Assembly (NCBI GenBank): GCA_016271365.2
Contig: CM057454.1
Location: forward strand, 698,011,501 to 698,075,500
Length of the DNA: 64,000 nt
Reading direction: 5' to 3'
Source of the DNA: Neoceratodus forsteri
Taxonomy: Eukaryota > Chordata > Ceratodontiformes > Ceratodontidae
In this document: positions 52,407 to 63,947 of the stretch, one piece after another
How positions within the stretch are numbered: position 1 is the stretch's first letter
Layout: each line of letters begins with the position of its first letter
Translations under genes and position numbers: made by a program
The notes under the pieces: generated by a model
Databases searched by the model: none
The model's input: the letters and a program-made list of their open reading frames with translations, nothing else
What the model was told of the DNA's origin: nothing

Positions 52407-53325
52407 CAGCGCTGTAGAAGACTTGGTGTGCTGGCCAAGGCACCTAGCTTCACCTGAGCTCTTTCCTTCTAATACTGCTTGAAAGGCAGAGTAAAGAAAC
52501 TTACCAGAGCAAGGGTCAAGGATTAAGACTTATTTAGGCTAAGCAGATTTACTGTGTGGTGTTGTTTTTATTTTTTACTCACAGGAATTGCTACTGTTTG
52601 TTGCTAACATTTCATTGCTTTATTTTTCTCTGATTCAAATTGTTGTTGCTGGTATACCTTCTTCGGCATTATTACAAGGTGTGCCTACAGGTGTGTGCTA
52701 ACAGATTACTGCTGTACTCTTCTGATTCAAATTGTCTTTTGCAAGGTATATCTTCTGTTACTGCTTTATTTTTCTCTGTAGCAAAGTGTTTCTTACAGGG
52801 TATATCTTCTGAAATTACTGTATTACAGGAGCTTACATTTTGTGACTTTTTGATCATTGGGCTAAGCAAAATTACTGTTTGACACTGTGTTTTATTTTAT
52901 TCTTGTTTTTTTTTGTTTGTTTTTTTTTGTTGAAAAGGTTTGTTGTCTCAGAGGTGTTTCAGTCTCCTTCTCACATTGAAGGAGCTAACTGCTTTCCTCT
53001 CACAGCTCTTCCAAAGAATTAGGTGTGTATGTGGGGGGTGGAGCTGGCAAACTGTCAGTAATTTCCAACAGAAAGAAGGGTTAAAAAGTCAGGTTAGTTG
53101 ATAACTTGGAGGTAGAAGACTTGGTGTGCTGGCCAAGGCACCTAGCTTCACCTGAGCTCTTTCCTTCTAAGACTGCTTAAAAGGCAGAGTAGAGAAACTT
53201 ACCATAGCAAGGGAAAAGGATTAAGACTTATTTAGGCTAAGCAGATTTACTGCATGGTGTTGTTTTAATTTTTTACTCACAGGGATTGCTACTGTTTGTT
53301 GCTAACATTTCATTGTTTTATTTTT
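52407..53325 (+). repeat. CR1-C5 leader: direct repeat pair (possible 5' UTR monomers)
   Basis: The segment GTAGAAGACTTGGTGTGCTG... to ...TTTATTTTTCTCT occurs at about 52407-52632 and again at about 53110-53325 with roughly 95% identity. The text between includes further partial repeats (GATTCAAATTGT at 52634 and 52725; TATATCTTCTG at 52745 and 52800). LINE 5' UTRs are often built of tandem promoter monomers; that role is inferred. Confidence 0.75.
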
Positions 53326-53779
53326 CTCTGTAGCAAAGTGTTTCTTACAGCGTATATCTTCTCTGAAATTATTACAGGTGGTGCTTTACAGGTTTTACAG
53401 TTTTATCTAACATTAGGATAAGCTTTCAGGGTTACTGCATTTGTTGTTGACTGATTGTTTCTGCTCTTACCTCCTTGTTCTTTCGTCCGTGGTTTTTCTT
53501 TTTCGGCAGGGGAAGGGCCCAGTCACCCACCCCCATTCCCAACCACCCCACACTACACTCCTTTTAAAGGGTACCACAGTTGTGACATTTCCTGTGGCAG
53601 AGCAGGAAGGGGTGGATCAGTGGGGCCTCCACAAGGTGAGCTCATTTACAGGGGCACTAGTAATTTAACTTGTTGTTATATCAAGTTAAACAAAACACAG
53701 TCAAACCATTACTTGCATTTTTTTTCCTTTTTTTTTCCCTTCTAATTACTCTGACTAGGTTATAAACCCAGCAACTTAT

Positions 53780-54740
53780 CTGGAATTGATATTAACTGCA
53801 GGTACTGTGGAACAATTTTCAGAAGGACAGTCTTACAGGATTTAGGACACTGTCCTACATGCTGGGCCTTCGGAGATCTTAGGGCTCAGCTCTGGGCAGC
53901 ATGGGCAGAGATTGCATGCCTCAAATTTCATATTCAAGAGGAAATACATTATAAGAACCACCCGCCATTTCCCCAGCATCCAACAGAAAAATCTCGACAG
54001 CAGAGGGTAGTAGGTCCAGGAGGTTGGCAGGTGGTTAGGAGGGGCAAATCGGGTGCCCCATCACTCTCTGCTCTCCAACACATTACTTCCAAAAACCATA
54101 TAAACACTACAAACAGGTATCTGCCTCTATCTCTGAAATCAAACAAACAGGCAGAAGACACTGCAGAGCAGGACACTGCAGCACAGGAGCTAGCACAACA
54201 AAACGCACCCAAATCAGGAACCAAAACAAAAAAAGCAAAAAGGAAATCCAAAAAACTTCTGATCATAGGAGACTCCATGATTCGGGGAGTTGATACCCAT
54301 CTCCAGCCAGGGGTAATGGTCAGATGTCTCCCAGGTACATCAGCATGGAGAGACACTGACCACATTGCTAAAATTGTTCACAAAGCAGGAGAAAACATCG
54401 ATGTCGCACACATAGGGACTATGATCTCGGCCACGGTCAGTTGTGGAGACCAAGGAACACCTGACCAGGCTGGGTGACAAACTATCATCTATTTCGTCCG
54501 GCATCTCCTTTTCTGAGAACCTGCCAGTCTGGGAGAGGGGAGCAGATGGACGGAAGGTCAGAGAAGGGGAGATAGGGGAGCTAAACACATGGCTCAAGGG
54601 CTGGTGCCAGGAAAAAGGACACAGATTTGTAGGGATCTGGCAACAGTTCTGGGAGTGAAAGTTCTTTAAATTTGATGGACTGCATCTGACTAAGGAGGGA
54701 GTCAGTGCATTGGGGCAGAAGTTTGACGTCTTTGCAGAAT
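53780..54740 (+). pseudogene. CR1-C5 ORF1: zinc motif and SGNH esterase domain
   Basis: At about 53788-53880 the text reads INCRYCGTIFRRTVLQDLGH and CPTCWAFGDL, a two-CxxC zinc motif, followed by a helix. The frame 54031-54477 has a Lys-rich stretch and the esterase block KKLLIIGDSMIRGVD and VRCLPGTSAWRDTDHIAK. The expected GTND block reads HIGTMISATVS after a small change near 54415, then WERGADGRKVREGEIGELN and WQQFWE follow. So the protein is present in full outline with one or two frame breaks. Confidence 0.8.
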
Positions 54741-54954
54741 ATTTAAACTAGCAAATGGGGAGAGGGGTACAGCACCCCATATGTCGAATGGGAAGAACAC
54801 CCCCCCCCCAGCTAGTGGTCAAACAGGGATTCAGCATGTTTGCAGTTCATTTGCATCACCAGGTAAGAAAAAGGTTCGCCTCCCCATACACGATGCACAG
54901 GTAATGCCAAACCTCACCCAACAACTAACACACCAAAAATCTGGCCAATGGAAA

Positions 54955-55818
54955 ATCATGTACACAAATGCTCACAGCCTGGAAATAAGATCCCAGACCT
55001 GCAGGCAATAATGTCAGAGGCTAAACTGGACATAGTAGCAATTAGTGAGGCGTAGTTACCAGTATAACCACACTTGGGAGACTTCAGTACCTGGCTATGT
55101 ATTGTTCAGAAGAGACCGAGGTGCAAAAGGGGGGGAGGTGGCTCTGTATGTCAATGAAAATATCAAAGCTACAGAAATTCAGAATACACATAAGGAGCCA
55201 GAAGAACTGTGGGTCACCCTGGAAACAGGAAATGGGACAGCCATAAGAACTGGGGTTGTCTATAGGCCCCCAGACCAGGGGGAGGACATAGACACATTAC
55301 TGTTAGAAGATATACAAAACATGATAGCTAAAGGGGAGGTTCTGATAATGAGAGACTTCAACATGCCGGGTACAGATTGGTCAATACCAGCAGGAACATC
55401 TGCCAGAACTAGACACATAGTGGATTCCCTGCAGGGGGAGGCCCTCAAACAACTGGCACAGCAACCCACGAGAGACAGGGCTATCCTAGATCTAGTACTG
55501 ACTAATAAGGAAGGGATCACAGATCTCCAGGTAGAAGATCACCTGAGGACCAGTGACCATCACATGGTATGGTTCAATTTGGCTACTACATCTAAATCAT
55601 CCCATTCCAAGGCAAAAATATGGGACTTCAGAGGAGCTGACTTTGATAAGATGGCCAACAGAGTTAAGCTAGCCCTAGTAAAAAGAAACACAGGTGAGGG
55701 GGTACAGGCAAAGTGGGCAAGCATTAAGGATGCAATACTTGAAGCAACATCCCATTGTGTTAGACAGAAAAAGAAGTGCAAAAGAAGAAGGAAATCATTT
55801 TGGTTCTCAAAACAGTAG
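54955..55818 (+). pseudogene. CR1-C5 APE endonuclease
   Basis: After a short broken start (MYTNAHSLEIRSQ, then LDIVAISEA in the next frame) a 257-residue open frame runs 55045-55818: GYVLFRRDRGAKGGEVALYV, WVTLETGNGTAIRTGVVYRP, LIMRDFNMPGTDW (normally G-D-x-N; Gly is Arg), AILDLVLTNKEG and RTSDHHMVWF (S-D-H). The C-terminus continues into the Lys/Arg-rich linker. The reading frame ends at the TAG at 55816, overlapping the RT frame. Confidence 0.85.
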
Positions 55819-57442
55819 CAGAAAAGGTCAGAGCCAAAAGGCTGGCCTTCAGGAAATATAAGGGAACACAGCGGGATGAAGATAGGGAGGCATACCAAAC
55901 TGCCCTAAGGGAAGCAGGGAAGGCAGTAAGGCAGGCAAAGTCCCAAACTGAGGAAAAACTAGCACAAACAGTAAAAGAAGGTGACAAGACTTTCTATAGA
56001 TACATTAGTGAAAGGAGAAAGTCCAGAGGGGGTATTGCTAAGCTTAATGGAGAAAAGAGAGCATGTGAGGAGGAGGACCCTGTAAAGGCATCTATCCTAA
56101 ATAGATACTTTTGCTCAGTATTTACTGAAGAGAAGGTAGGGCAGGGCCCACAACTCAGCATCATGGACACAGGGGGGAGGGAGGTGAGCACTACTCCCTT
56201 CACAAAAGAAAGGGTCCTACAAGAGCTTGCTAAGCTCAGGGTGGATACGGCAATGGGACCTGATGGCATACATCCCAGGGTACTTAAGGAGCTAAAGGTG
56301 GAACTAGCAGAGCCATTAGCAGAACTGTTTAGTGAGTCTCTGAGCACAGGAGAGGTCCCAGAAGACTGGAGAAGGGCTCATGTGATCCCGCTCCACAACA
56401 GTGGTAGCAGGGAGGAGGCGAGGAACTACAAACCAGTCAGTCTTACCTCAGTAGTGGGCAAGATTATGGAGGCACTCCTTAAGGAAAGGATAGTGCAACA
56501 CCTGGAATCCATAGGGGCACAGGATCCAAGACAGCATGGGTTTACAAAAGGAAGGTCCTGTCAAACTAATCTCATAGATTTCTTTGACTGGGTAACCAGA
56601 GTGGTGGACCAAGGGGGAGCAGTTGATGTCACCTACCTTGACTTTAGCAAAGCTTTTGACACCGTTCCACATAGAAGATTGATAAATAAGCTGGGTAGGC
56701 TCGGGGTGGATCAGAAGTTGGTCAGCTGGGTGGCAAACTGGTTGACGGGTGGAAAACAGAGAGTGGTGGTAAATGGTATACAGTCAGAAGAGATGCAAGT
56801 CACAAGTGGGGTACCTCAGGGATCAGTCCTGGGCCAGTCCTCTTCAACATCTTCATTAGTGACCTTGCAGATGGACTAGAGGGTAAGGTTTGTCTTTTTG
56901 CAGATGACACCAAGATCTGCAACAGAGTAGATGATCCAGATGGGGTGGGCAGAATGAGAAGAGATCTGGATAAACTAGCAAAATGGTCAGAAGAGTGGCA
57001 ACTGGGATTTAATGCAAAGAAGTGCAAGATCATGCACATAGGGAAGAGAAACCCTGAAGCCACCTATAGGCTGGGAGGGGAGTTGCTGGCAGTCACAAAG
57101 GAAGAAAGAGACTTGGGCATCATCATCACCGATGACCTGAAATCATCCAAACAGACCCCTAAAGCAGTAGGTAAGGCTAGGGGGATGTTAGGGTGTATTA
57201 GTAGGGGTATCACAAGTCGGAAGAGGGAGGTAATAATCCCTCTTTACAAGACACTGGTTAGGCCCCATCTGGAGTACTGCATGCAGTATTGGAGGCCACA
57301 CCTTCACAAGGACATTAACCAAATTGAGGCAGTCCAGAAGGGCAGCAAAATGGTGCAGGGACTGCATCAGAAGACATATGAGGACAGATTAACAGAGCTC
57401 AATATGTATACCCTTGAGCAAAGGAGGAGAGAGGTGACATGA
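55776..57442 (+). pseudogene. CR1-C5 reverse transcriptase
   Basis: The 367-codon frame 55776-56879 covers linker and fingers/palm: TFYRYISERRKSRGG, MGPDGIHPRVLKEL, WRRAHVIPLHNSGSR, NYKPVSLTSVVGKIM, QHGFTKGRSCQTNLIDFFDW, TYLDFSKAFDTVPHRRLI and VTSGVPQGSVLG. A one-base shift near 56830 moves into the next frame with VCLFADDTKICNRVD (F-A-D-D, about 56895), and 56945-57442 carries [44 protein letters not shown] and RLTELNMYTLEQRR. Only about two breaks separate it from an intact enzyme. Confidence 0.9.
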
Positions 57443-57822
57443 TGAGGGATTCAAACATCTTAAGGGCATTAACAAGGTGAAAGAGTCTAACATGTTTAAA
57501 TATAAGAAAAATAGCAGGACAAGAGGACACAGCATGAGATTAGAGGGGCCAATTAAGGGGAATGTGAGGAAATTCTTTTCACAGAAAGGGTGGTGGATGA
57601 TGGAATGGCCTACCACAAGAAGTGGTGGCTATGAATACAGTGCAGGGCTTCAAACAAGCATGGGATAGGCATAAGGGAGCAATACAAATGACTATGAATA
57701 GATAGGCCACTGACAGAGCAAAGGCCGATGGCACATTTATAAGGTAGAAAAAGAAATGGGCAGACTGGATGGGCCTTGTGGTCCTTATCTGCTGTCAACT
57801 TCTATGTTTCTATGTTTCTGTT

Positions 57823-58187
57823 TAGAGCTTGTGTTGTACGTTATTAAGCGTAAGACATATTGACATGGTACCTTAAAAATCTATCTGCTTTCAGTTTTTC
57901 ACTAAAACTAAGTACAAACCAGCATGTTTTTCACTAAACATGCTGTGCAGAATGGGAATTTTTACTTAAATTCAGCACCAATGATGATTGTAAATGTGGT
58001 GCAAACAGTTTTTTTTTGTATCACAAATTGATGTGGTATTTAAAAATGACAGTTTCTGTTTTTATTCATGGTTTTACATTTTCCTTGAAAAAGGGTGGCA
58101 TTAGATTGAGCAAATAGAGAAAGAACATTCAGATGGGTCAACTGCTGCCATCCAGAATATATAAAATAAAGGATGGGGAGGTGTGTG
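57823..58187. other. Unassigned intergenic DNA
   Basis: A/T-rich spacer between the CR1-C5 3' end and the palindromic MITE. Nothing recognised. Confidence 0.5.
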
Positions 58188-58302
58188 ATATGAGAATTAA
58201 ATGCACACCTGAGGTGTGGGATGCCATGTAAACCCTGAGGGTGAAGCCCGAGGGGTTTATTAAAGCATCCCACACTGAGGATGTGCATTAAATTCTCATA
58301 TG
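58188..58302. mobile_element. Palindromic MITE, copy 1 (about 115 bp)
   Basis: The two halves are inverse complements: GAATTAAATGCACACCT-GAG-GTGTGGGATGC on the left mirrors GCATCCCACACTGAGGATGTGCATTAAATTC on the right. The outer ends are ATATGAG / CTCATAT and the apex is CCTGAGGGTGAAGCCCGAGG. The apex and arm text match the element at 63835-63947, defining a family. It has no coding capacity. Confidence 0.8.
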
Positions 58303-58875
58303 TACACTTCCTAATCTTTTAACATAGAAACATAGAATTTGATGGCAGATAAGGACCGCTTGGCCCACCCAGTCTGCCCATTTCCCTACCTGATGGATAA
58401 GCTGCAGATCCTAGTTAACCAGCAGCCTACTTCTTCCTACCCCAACCCCCTAGAATTGTCTTATGACTGTCCCATGCATGCTTGAATTCCACCACTGTTT
58501 TTGACTCCACAACCTCCTCTGGAAGGCCGTTCCATACATCCACAACCCTCTATGTGAAAAAATACTTCCTTAAATTACCTCTGAGCCACCCCTTCTATCT
58601 TCAAATTGTCGCCTTGTTCTTGCACACCTCTTTTTTGAAAGATGCTACCCTCTTGGACTTTGTTGATTTCCTTGAGGTACTTGAGACGTTTCTATCATGT
58701 CCCCCCTCTCCTCCTTTCCTCGAGGCTATCATATTAAGCTCCTTAAGTCTCTCTTCATATGTCTTCCGTGCAGACCCTGCACCATTTTAGTTGCCCTCCT
58801 CTGGACAGTCCATCCTGTCTATGTCTTTATGGAGATTTGGTCTCCAGAACTGCACGCAGTACTCCAGATGGGGTC

Positions 58876-59850
58876 TCACCAGCTGTCTGTACAGAGGATA
58901 ATAACTTGTTTTCTACTGGTGATGCCTCTCCCTATGCATCCCAGTATCCCCCCAGCCCTCCTTGCTGCCCTCTCACATTGCTTGCCCACCTTTAGGTCAT
59001 CTGATATGACTACCCCCAGGTCCCTTTCCATTTTTGTTGTTGTTAGTGTCTCACCTCCCATTGTGTACTCTTCCCCTGGGTTTTTGTGTCCCAGGTGCAT
59101 TACCTTGCACTTCTTAGCACTGAATCTAAGCTGCCATACATTTGACCATTCCTCTAACCTTGCCAAGTCCCTTCTCATCCTTTCCACTCCACCTTGTGCA
59201 TCAACTCTGTTGCAGATCTTTGTGTCATCTGCAAAGAGACATACTTTTCCTTCCAGTCCCTCTGCAATGTCGCTTATAAAGACATTGAAGAGGACCGGTC
59301 CTAATACTGAACCCTGCGGTACCCCACTACTAACCCCCCTTTTTTCAGAGTGGACTTCATTTACTATTACCTCTGTGTCCTATTCCTCCAGCCAATTCTT
59401 ACCCAGGCTGTCATCTTGGGACCCACCCCAGGCTGGCTAACTTGTATATTAATCTTTGTGTGGGACTGTGTCAAATGCCTTGCTAAAGTCTAGGTAGGCC
59501 ATGTCCACAGCCCCTCCTGATAACTACTTTGGTCACCCAGTCAAAGAAATTTATCAGATTTGTCTGGCATGACCTTCCCGCTGTGAATCGATGCTGCCTT
59601 GGGTCCTGTGCCTCTGGCCTCTAGATACTCAACAATTCTTTCCTTCAGAAGTGATTCCATCATTTTCCCTACCACTGAGGTTAAACTAACAGGTCTGTAG
59701 TTTCTTGCCTCTGTCTTGCTCCCACTTTAGTGAAGGGAATCACATCTGCCCTTCTCCAGTCCTCGGTACCACCCTGCCCTCCCATGATTTGTTAAAGAGG
59801 GTAGTCAGTGGTGTCACTAGTTCTACCCTTAGTTCTTTTAGAATTCTGGG
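58876..59850 (-). pseudogene. CR1-C6 reverse transcriptase remnant
   Basis: Minus-strand text: AMGPDGIHPRILKEL-like near 59870, QHRFTAGRSCQTNLINFFDW-like near 59550-59600, KAFDTVPHKD near 59470, YRVQY-FNVFISDIAEGLEGK (about 59260), VCLFADDTKICNRVD (F-A-D-D near 59235), then 58876-59187 with LARLEEWSNVWQLRFSAKKC, MERDLGVVISDDLKVGKQCE and [17 protein letters not shown]. Frames change at least three times. Confidence 0.8.
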
Positions 59851-60141
59851 ATGAATCCCATCAGGCCCCATTGCTTTGTCCACCTTCAGTTTTAAGAGTC
59901 TTTCAGAACCCTTTCTTCTGTAAATGGGCTGGTATCAACTTCTGTATCCAGAGTGTTTCTGCTGTTTGTTTTAGGTACATCCCCCTCTTCCTTTGTAAAT
60001 ACTGAGCAAAAATATTTGTTTAGTATCTCTGCCTTTTCACAGTCACCTCTGCCCACCCTCCCTCCCTTTATTAAGCCTCACTATCCCTCCCTTGGTCTTC
60101 CTTCACTCCCTGATGTACCTGTAAAAGGTTTTATCCCCTTC

Positions 60142-61323
60142 TTAACTGAGTTGGTATCTTTCCTCAGTTTGGGCCTTTGCTGTTCTGACTGCCTTCCCAG
60201 CTTCCTTTTGCTTTAACGATACAGTTCTCTGTCCTGCTCCTTCTGTGATTCCTTGTACTTCCTGAATGCTTTCTTTTCTTGAACCTTCACTGCCACTTCT
60301 TTGAGAACCATAGTGGTTTCTTACTCGCTTCGCTTTGTTTATTTGTTTTACACAAAGGCTTGTTACCTCTGTGATGGCAGTTTTTATTATTCCCCATTGT
60401 TCTTCCACCACTCCTTCCTGCCCATTTGCTAGTGCATTGCTTAGGCACTCACCCATTTTGAAAAAGTCAGCCCTCCTAAAATCCAGTACCTTTGTCTTTG
60501 TATGGCTTGACTCTATTGCTGTGTTTATTGTGAACCATACTGTTCGATGGTCACTAGTTCCCAGATGGCTACGCACTTCTACATCTGTGATCCTCTCTTC
60601 ATTTCCATTTGAGAGAACCAGGTCTAAGATTTCTCCCTCTCGAGTGGGCTCCAATATTAGTTGTCTAAGGCATGCCCCTGTAGGGCATCTAGAATAACCC
60701 CACTCTTAGAAGTGGCTGCTGCAACTGCACTGCAGTTAACATCTGGCATATTCAGATTACCCATCAGCAATATCTCCCTTTTTCTGCCATTCTAAGTATA
60801 CTTTTCATCATTTCCTTGTCCATTTCCTCCCCTGAGAAGGTCTGCATACAACCCCTGTGCGGATTGTGGTGCCATTGCCGGTCTCTAAATTTACCCACAG
60901 TGCTTCTTCTCCTCCCTGTTTACCCTTTTGTTCTGTTGCTTTGATTTCTTCCCTTATGTAAAGAGCTACTCCAACTCCTCTTTTACCCTCCCTGTCCCTC
61001 CTGTAGATAGTGTATCCTGGTATGCTTACGTCCCAGTCATGGTTTTGTGTGTACCATGTTTCTGTGACTGCCACGATATCCAGATTTTCCTCCTCCATCA
61101 AGGCCACTAATTCAGGAAGCTTCTTACTCAGACTACGGGCATTGGTACTCATTGCTCTCCATTTTTTGATGGCTTTACCTTCTGTTGCAGCATCCCCCAC
61201 TGACCTTTCTACCTTGGTCTTTTTCTCATTTAGTACCCTGTTTTGTAGGGAAAGGCTGGGATTTTCCTGCTGCTTATCAGTGCCTCCCCCCTTGACTAGT
61301 TTAAAAGCTTGCCAATGAAGCAT
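60142..61323 (-). pseudogene. CR1-C6 APE endonuclease and linker
   Basis: The frame 60808-61323 gives MSTNARSLSKKLPELVALME, LDIVAVTETWYTQNHDWDVS, YTIYRRDREGKRGVGVALYI and WVNLETGNGTTIRTGVVCRP. After shifts, 60142-60654 gives ILDLVLSNGNEERITDVEVR, SHLGTSDHRTVWFTINTAIE, VLDFRRADFFKMGECLSNAL and a Lys-rich linker. The catalytic blocks T-E-T-W and S-D-H are intact; the G-D-x-N block near 60765 is in a broken frame (LLMGNLNMPDVN-like). Confidence 0.85.
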
Positions 61324-61479
61324 TTAAACCGATTGCTCAAAAGACTTGTTCCCTTCCTGGACAGATGCAGACCATCCTGCCAGTATAGGCTCGTGTCCCT
61401 CCAGGTGGAACCCCAGTCCCCAGTGAAGCCAAACCCTGTTCCCCACACCATTTTTTTCAACCATTCATTAAACTGCATG

Positions 61480-62257
61480 GTGCAAAGTGCTCCTCAAGCT
61501 CTCACTTCATGCCATTGACAGGCAGCACCTCTGGAGAAGGATTCTGTGTGCTACTTGTCTTAGGCCCCTCCCATTCTACAAAGTCCTTCTGCACTGCTCT
61601 AATCTCATGATGAGCCAAGTCATTTGTCCCTAGGTGGACAATGATGTCCAGCTCAGACTCTCATGCAGCTGTTCTCGTGATCCTGAGGATGCGCTCCCTG
61701 TCCCTCCAAGCCATGGCACCAGGCAGGCAACTTACTTCAGTTTTCCCTGCTCCCCCCAGTTCTATCCCCCTAATAATTGAGTTCCCCACCAGGAGCCACT
61801 TCCTTTCCTTGTGGTGTCCTCTGTCTCCTTTCTGTGGGCCTCCTTTGTGACAGCTGTCCTCAGCCTCCTTAGTCTCCTCTGCGGGTGCATCCATAGGGGA
61901 GCTATGCTCCCCCAGAATGGTGTATCAATTGTGGAGTGGAACAACTGACTGGGTGTGCCTCTGTTCCACCATCCTCACCTTTCCTGAGCCCACTGTTGTC
62001 CAACTGCTGTGTTTTCTTCACAACCTCTGAGGTAGTGGTGGTGGCTGTGGTGCTCCCTGGATGGGGGAGGTTCCCTTCCTACCATCCAGTGTGGCCTGGG
62101 GGAAGGTTCCCTTACTACTGTCCAGCATGGCCTGAAGACGGGCAACTTCTTCCCTCAGGGCAGAGGGTTGCCTGCAAATAGGGCAGCATCTCAGCCTCCA
62201 GAATGACTCCGGAAAGACTGCTGCCCCACAGCCATTACATTGCACTACTCCCCACAT
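61480..62257 (-). pseudogene. CR1-C6 ORF1: Cys motif and SGNH esterase domain
   Basis: On the minus strand the ATG at 62257 starts MWGVVQCNGCGAAVFPESFW, then RLRCCPICRQPSALREEVAR and LQAML: a C-x2-C / C-C-x2-C zinc motif followed by a helix. The esterase follows at 61661-61894 (KWLLVGNSIIRGIELGGAGK, VSCLPGAMAWRDRERILRI), with Asn in place of Asp in the usual GDS motif, and a GTND-like text near 61620. N-terminus and order agree with C2 and C5. The start codon is chosen because it precedes the Cys motif directly and the sister copy starts at the same residue. Confidence 0.8.
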
Positions 62258-62274
62258 GGTTAATTACTTTTTCT

Positions 62275-62279
<5 letters not shown>

Positions 62280-62308
<29 letters not shown>
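62280..62308. repeat. (TG)n microsatellite
   Basis: About 14 TG units, next to the 5' end of CR1-C6; a short (AT)n run follows at 62330-62341. Confidence 0.95.
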
Positions 62309-62309
<1 letters not shown>

Positions 62310-63725
62310 TTGGTTTGCTATAGAGAAATATATATATATATTATACAATGTGTATGCTTATATTGTCAGTGCAGTGTGCTAGAGAGGATATGACAGTGAT
62401 ATGCACCCTGTACTTTTGAGGAAATTATGTTAGAATCCCAGTTATAAAGGAACTATTTCCAGGGGTGGGTGGGGAGGTGGAAGGGTTGAGCCTAAACTGC
62501 CCTCACAAAACTATCAGCTAAAAGCTCTGACCCAGCACTGCGATGAGTGCCTTCCTGTCAGCAGGATGCCCTACACAACAATTTGACAGAGAAAATACCC
62601 TGCTAATCAAACAGAGAAAAATCCAGACATCCAAGTCAGACACAGGTAAACCTCCCCATCCCCAAAACAGCCCAGTGGTTTGTGCTCTGAAAGCGGTCAG
62701 CCCCAAAATACGTCAGCTGTGCTTTACACTCTTCCTGCACTGAAAATCTTAAGAATTAAGCCAATTGACTGACTAGTGACACCTGTGATGTAAGCAGGCC
62801 TTTCAATGTAGGCAGCCTGCTATGTCTGATTCTAATACACAAAATCTTTCAGTGAAACCAGGGATTAAAACTTAACTTCTCAGCCAGCAGGACACTTTTA
62901 AAAATGTTGCAAAAATATCCTTCCAAATCCTTGCTCTCAACCTCAACAATCAAGCAAATTCAGTTGTATCTCACTCCCTCTGGTTATAAAATTACTACAC
63001 TTTTAATGGAATCCTGCAATTCTCTGCTTAATGCCAATAAGGAAAAAAAAATGAAACTTTTTGTAGAAAGCGTAGCTCCCCTGCCTTTCAATATTATGCC
63101 TTACCAAGTTTCCAGCTCCTAAATGGAGTTATAGTTTCTTCTTTGCAGTGTAGCAAGGTTCTCCACTTCAGACAAATCAAAAGTCAGACTGACTTATTTT
63201 ATATAATACATAGGTGAGAAATTTTTTCCAGCCCTAGTGCTGTGACCCTGTGTGACTGACTGATTTGTATGCATAGGCACGCACACAGACACACACACAC
63301 ATATCTTCTGTCTCTTGTTCCTCAGGATGAGGATTTTTTTTTATTTTCTCAGTTTGATTTTGTACTTGCCAAACCATTTTTTTGTTTTGCTTTTCTTAGT
63401 TGAATTTCATATTTGCCATCGCAATTTCAGCCTGGCTGCAGTTTTATCCCGGATAGCAGCTCTGTCACTCGATGCTGTTCCTGCTCCTCTCGTGTCATTG
63501 AACACAAGGATCAACCACATTTTTGCTTTTTATTTTGTTTTTTTGTTAAAAAAAGTAAAGGCAGGATTGAACACTGCCAGATCGATTTGGCTGTAGATAG
63601 TACGGTGTGGCGGCTCCTCGCTAGCGGAAGTATGGACCGGCCATAATTTCATAATTGTTTAGCCCAGCAACACAGAGCAGTAGAACCAACAGCAGAGTGC
63701 TGTAGGCTGAGTGATGAAACACATG
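62310..63725. other. Unassigned intergenic DNA
   Basis: No gene or mobile element recognised. The sequence is A/T-rich with short CA runs near 63290. Open frames at 62904-63122 and 63315-63646 have no recognisable motif and poor coding character. A fragment of an old LINE cannot be excluded. Confidence 0.45.
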
Positions 63726-63759
63726 TTTGCCATAATAGCCCATGGGTTATTATGGCAAA
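63726..63759. repeat. 34-bp near-perfect palindrome
   Basis: TTTGCCATAATA (63726-63737) and TATTATGGCAAA (63748-63759) are exact inverse complements around GCCCATGGGT, itself containing CCCATGGG. A single mismatched pair (63738/63747) interrupts full symmetry. It may be a MITE core or a cruciform-prone site. Confidence 0.85.
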
Positions 63760-63834
63760 TATCAACTGGCTGAGCACATTGAAAACATTGTTCACCAGTT
63801 ATTATATATAGAATAATGTGCAGGCATGTGTGTG

Positions 63835-63947
63835 TTATGAGGTTTTTTTACATACCCTAGTTGTGTGATGACCCATAAACCTGAAGAGTAAAGTTCGAGA
63901 GGTTTATGAGGTCATCACACTCTGAGGGTGTGCAAAAAGCCTCATAA
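63835..63947. mobile_element. Palindromic MITE, copy 2 (about 113 bp)
   Basis: The left half TTATGAGGTTTTTTTACATA...GTGTGATGACCCATAAACCT is mirrored by AGGTTTATGAGGTCATCACAC...GCAAAAAGCCTCATAA. The apex reads GAAGAGTAAAGTTCGAGAGG, matching the GAGGGTGAAGCCCGAGGGG apex of the copy at 58188-58302 in purine/pyrimidine pattern. No coding capacity. Confidence 0.8.

Larger units (their letters stand above)
52407..57822 (+). mobile_element. CR1 LINE (copy C5), near full length, best preserved
   Basis: It comprises a 5' leader with a 700-bp-spaced direct duplication (52407-52632 and 53110-53325), ORF1 (about 53780-54740), ORF2 endonuclease (54955-55818), ORF2 reverse transcriptase (55776-57440), a 3' UTR and the terminal CTTCTATGTTTCTATGTTTC (57798-57820). 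Long stretches of the proteins are uninterrupted; only a few frameshifts separate ORF2 into three pieces. Of the CR1 copies in the window it would be the best source for a subfamily consensus. Confidence 0.9.
58325..62262 (-). mobile_element. CR1 LINE (copy C6), near full length
   Basis: The minus-strand 3' end is at 58325 (ATAGAAACATAGAATTTGAT, the inverse of the CR1 terminus). Going up in coordinate come the RT thumb and palm (58876-59760), linker, endonuclease (about 60142-61200), ORF1 esterase and Cys motif (61500-62257). It is the same subfamily as C2: ORF1 and endonuclease text agree closely, for example TWYTENHDWD versus TWYTQNHDWD. Several stops and shifts are present, more in RT than in the 5' half. 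Confidence 0.88.
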
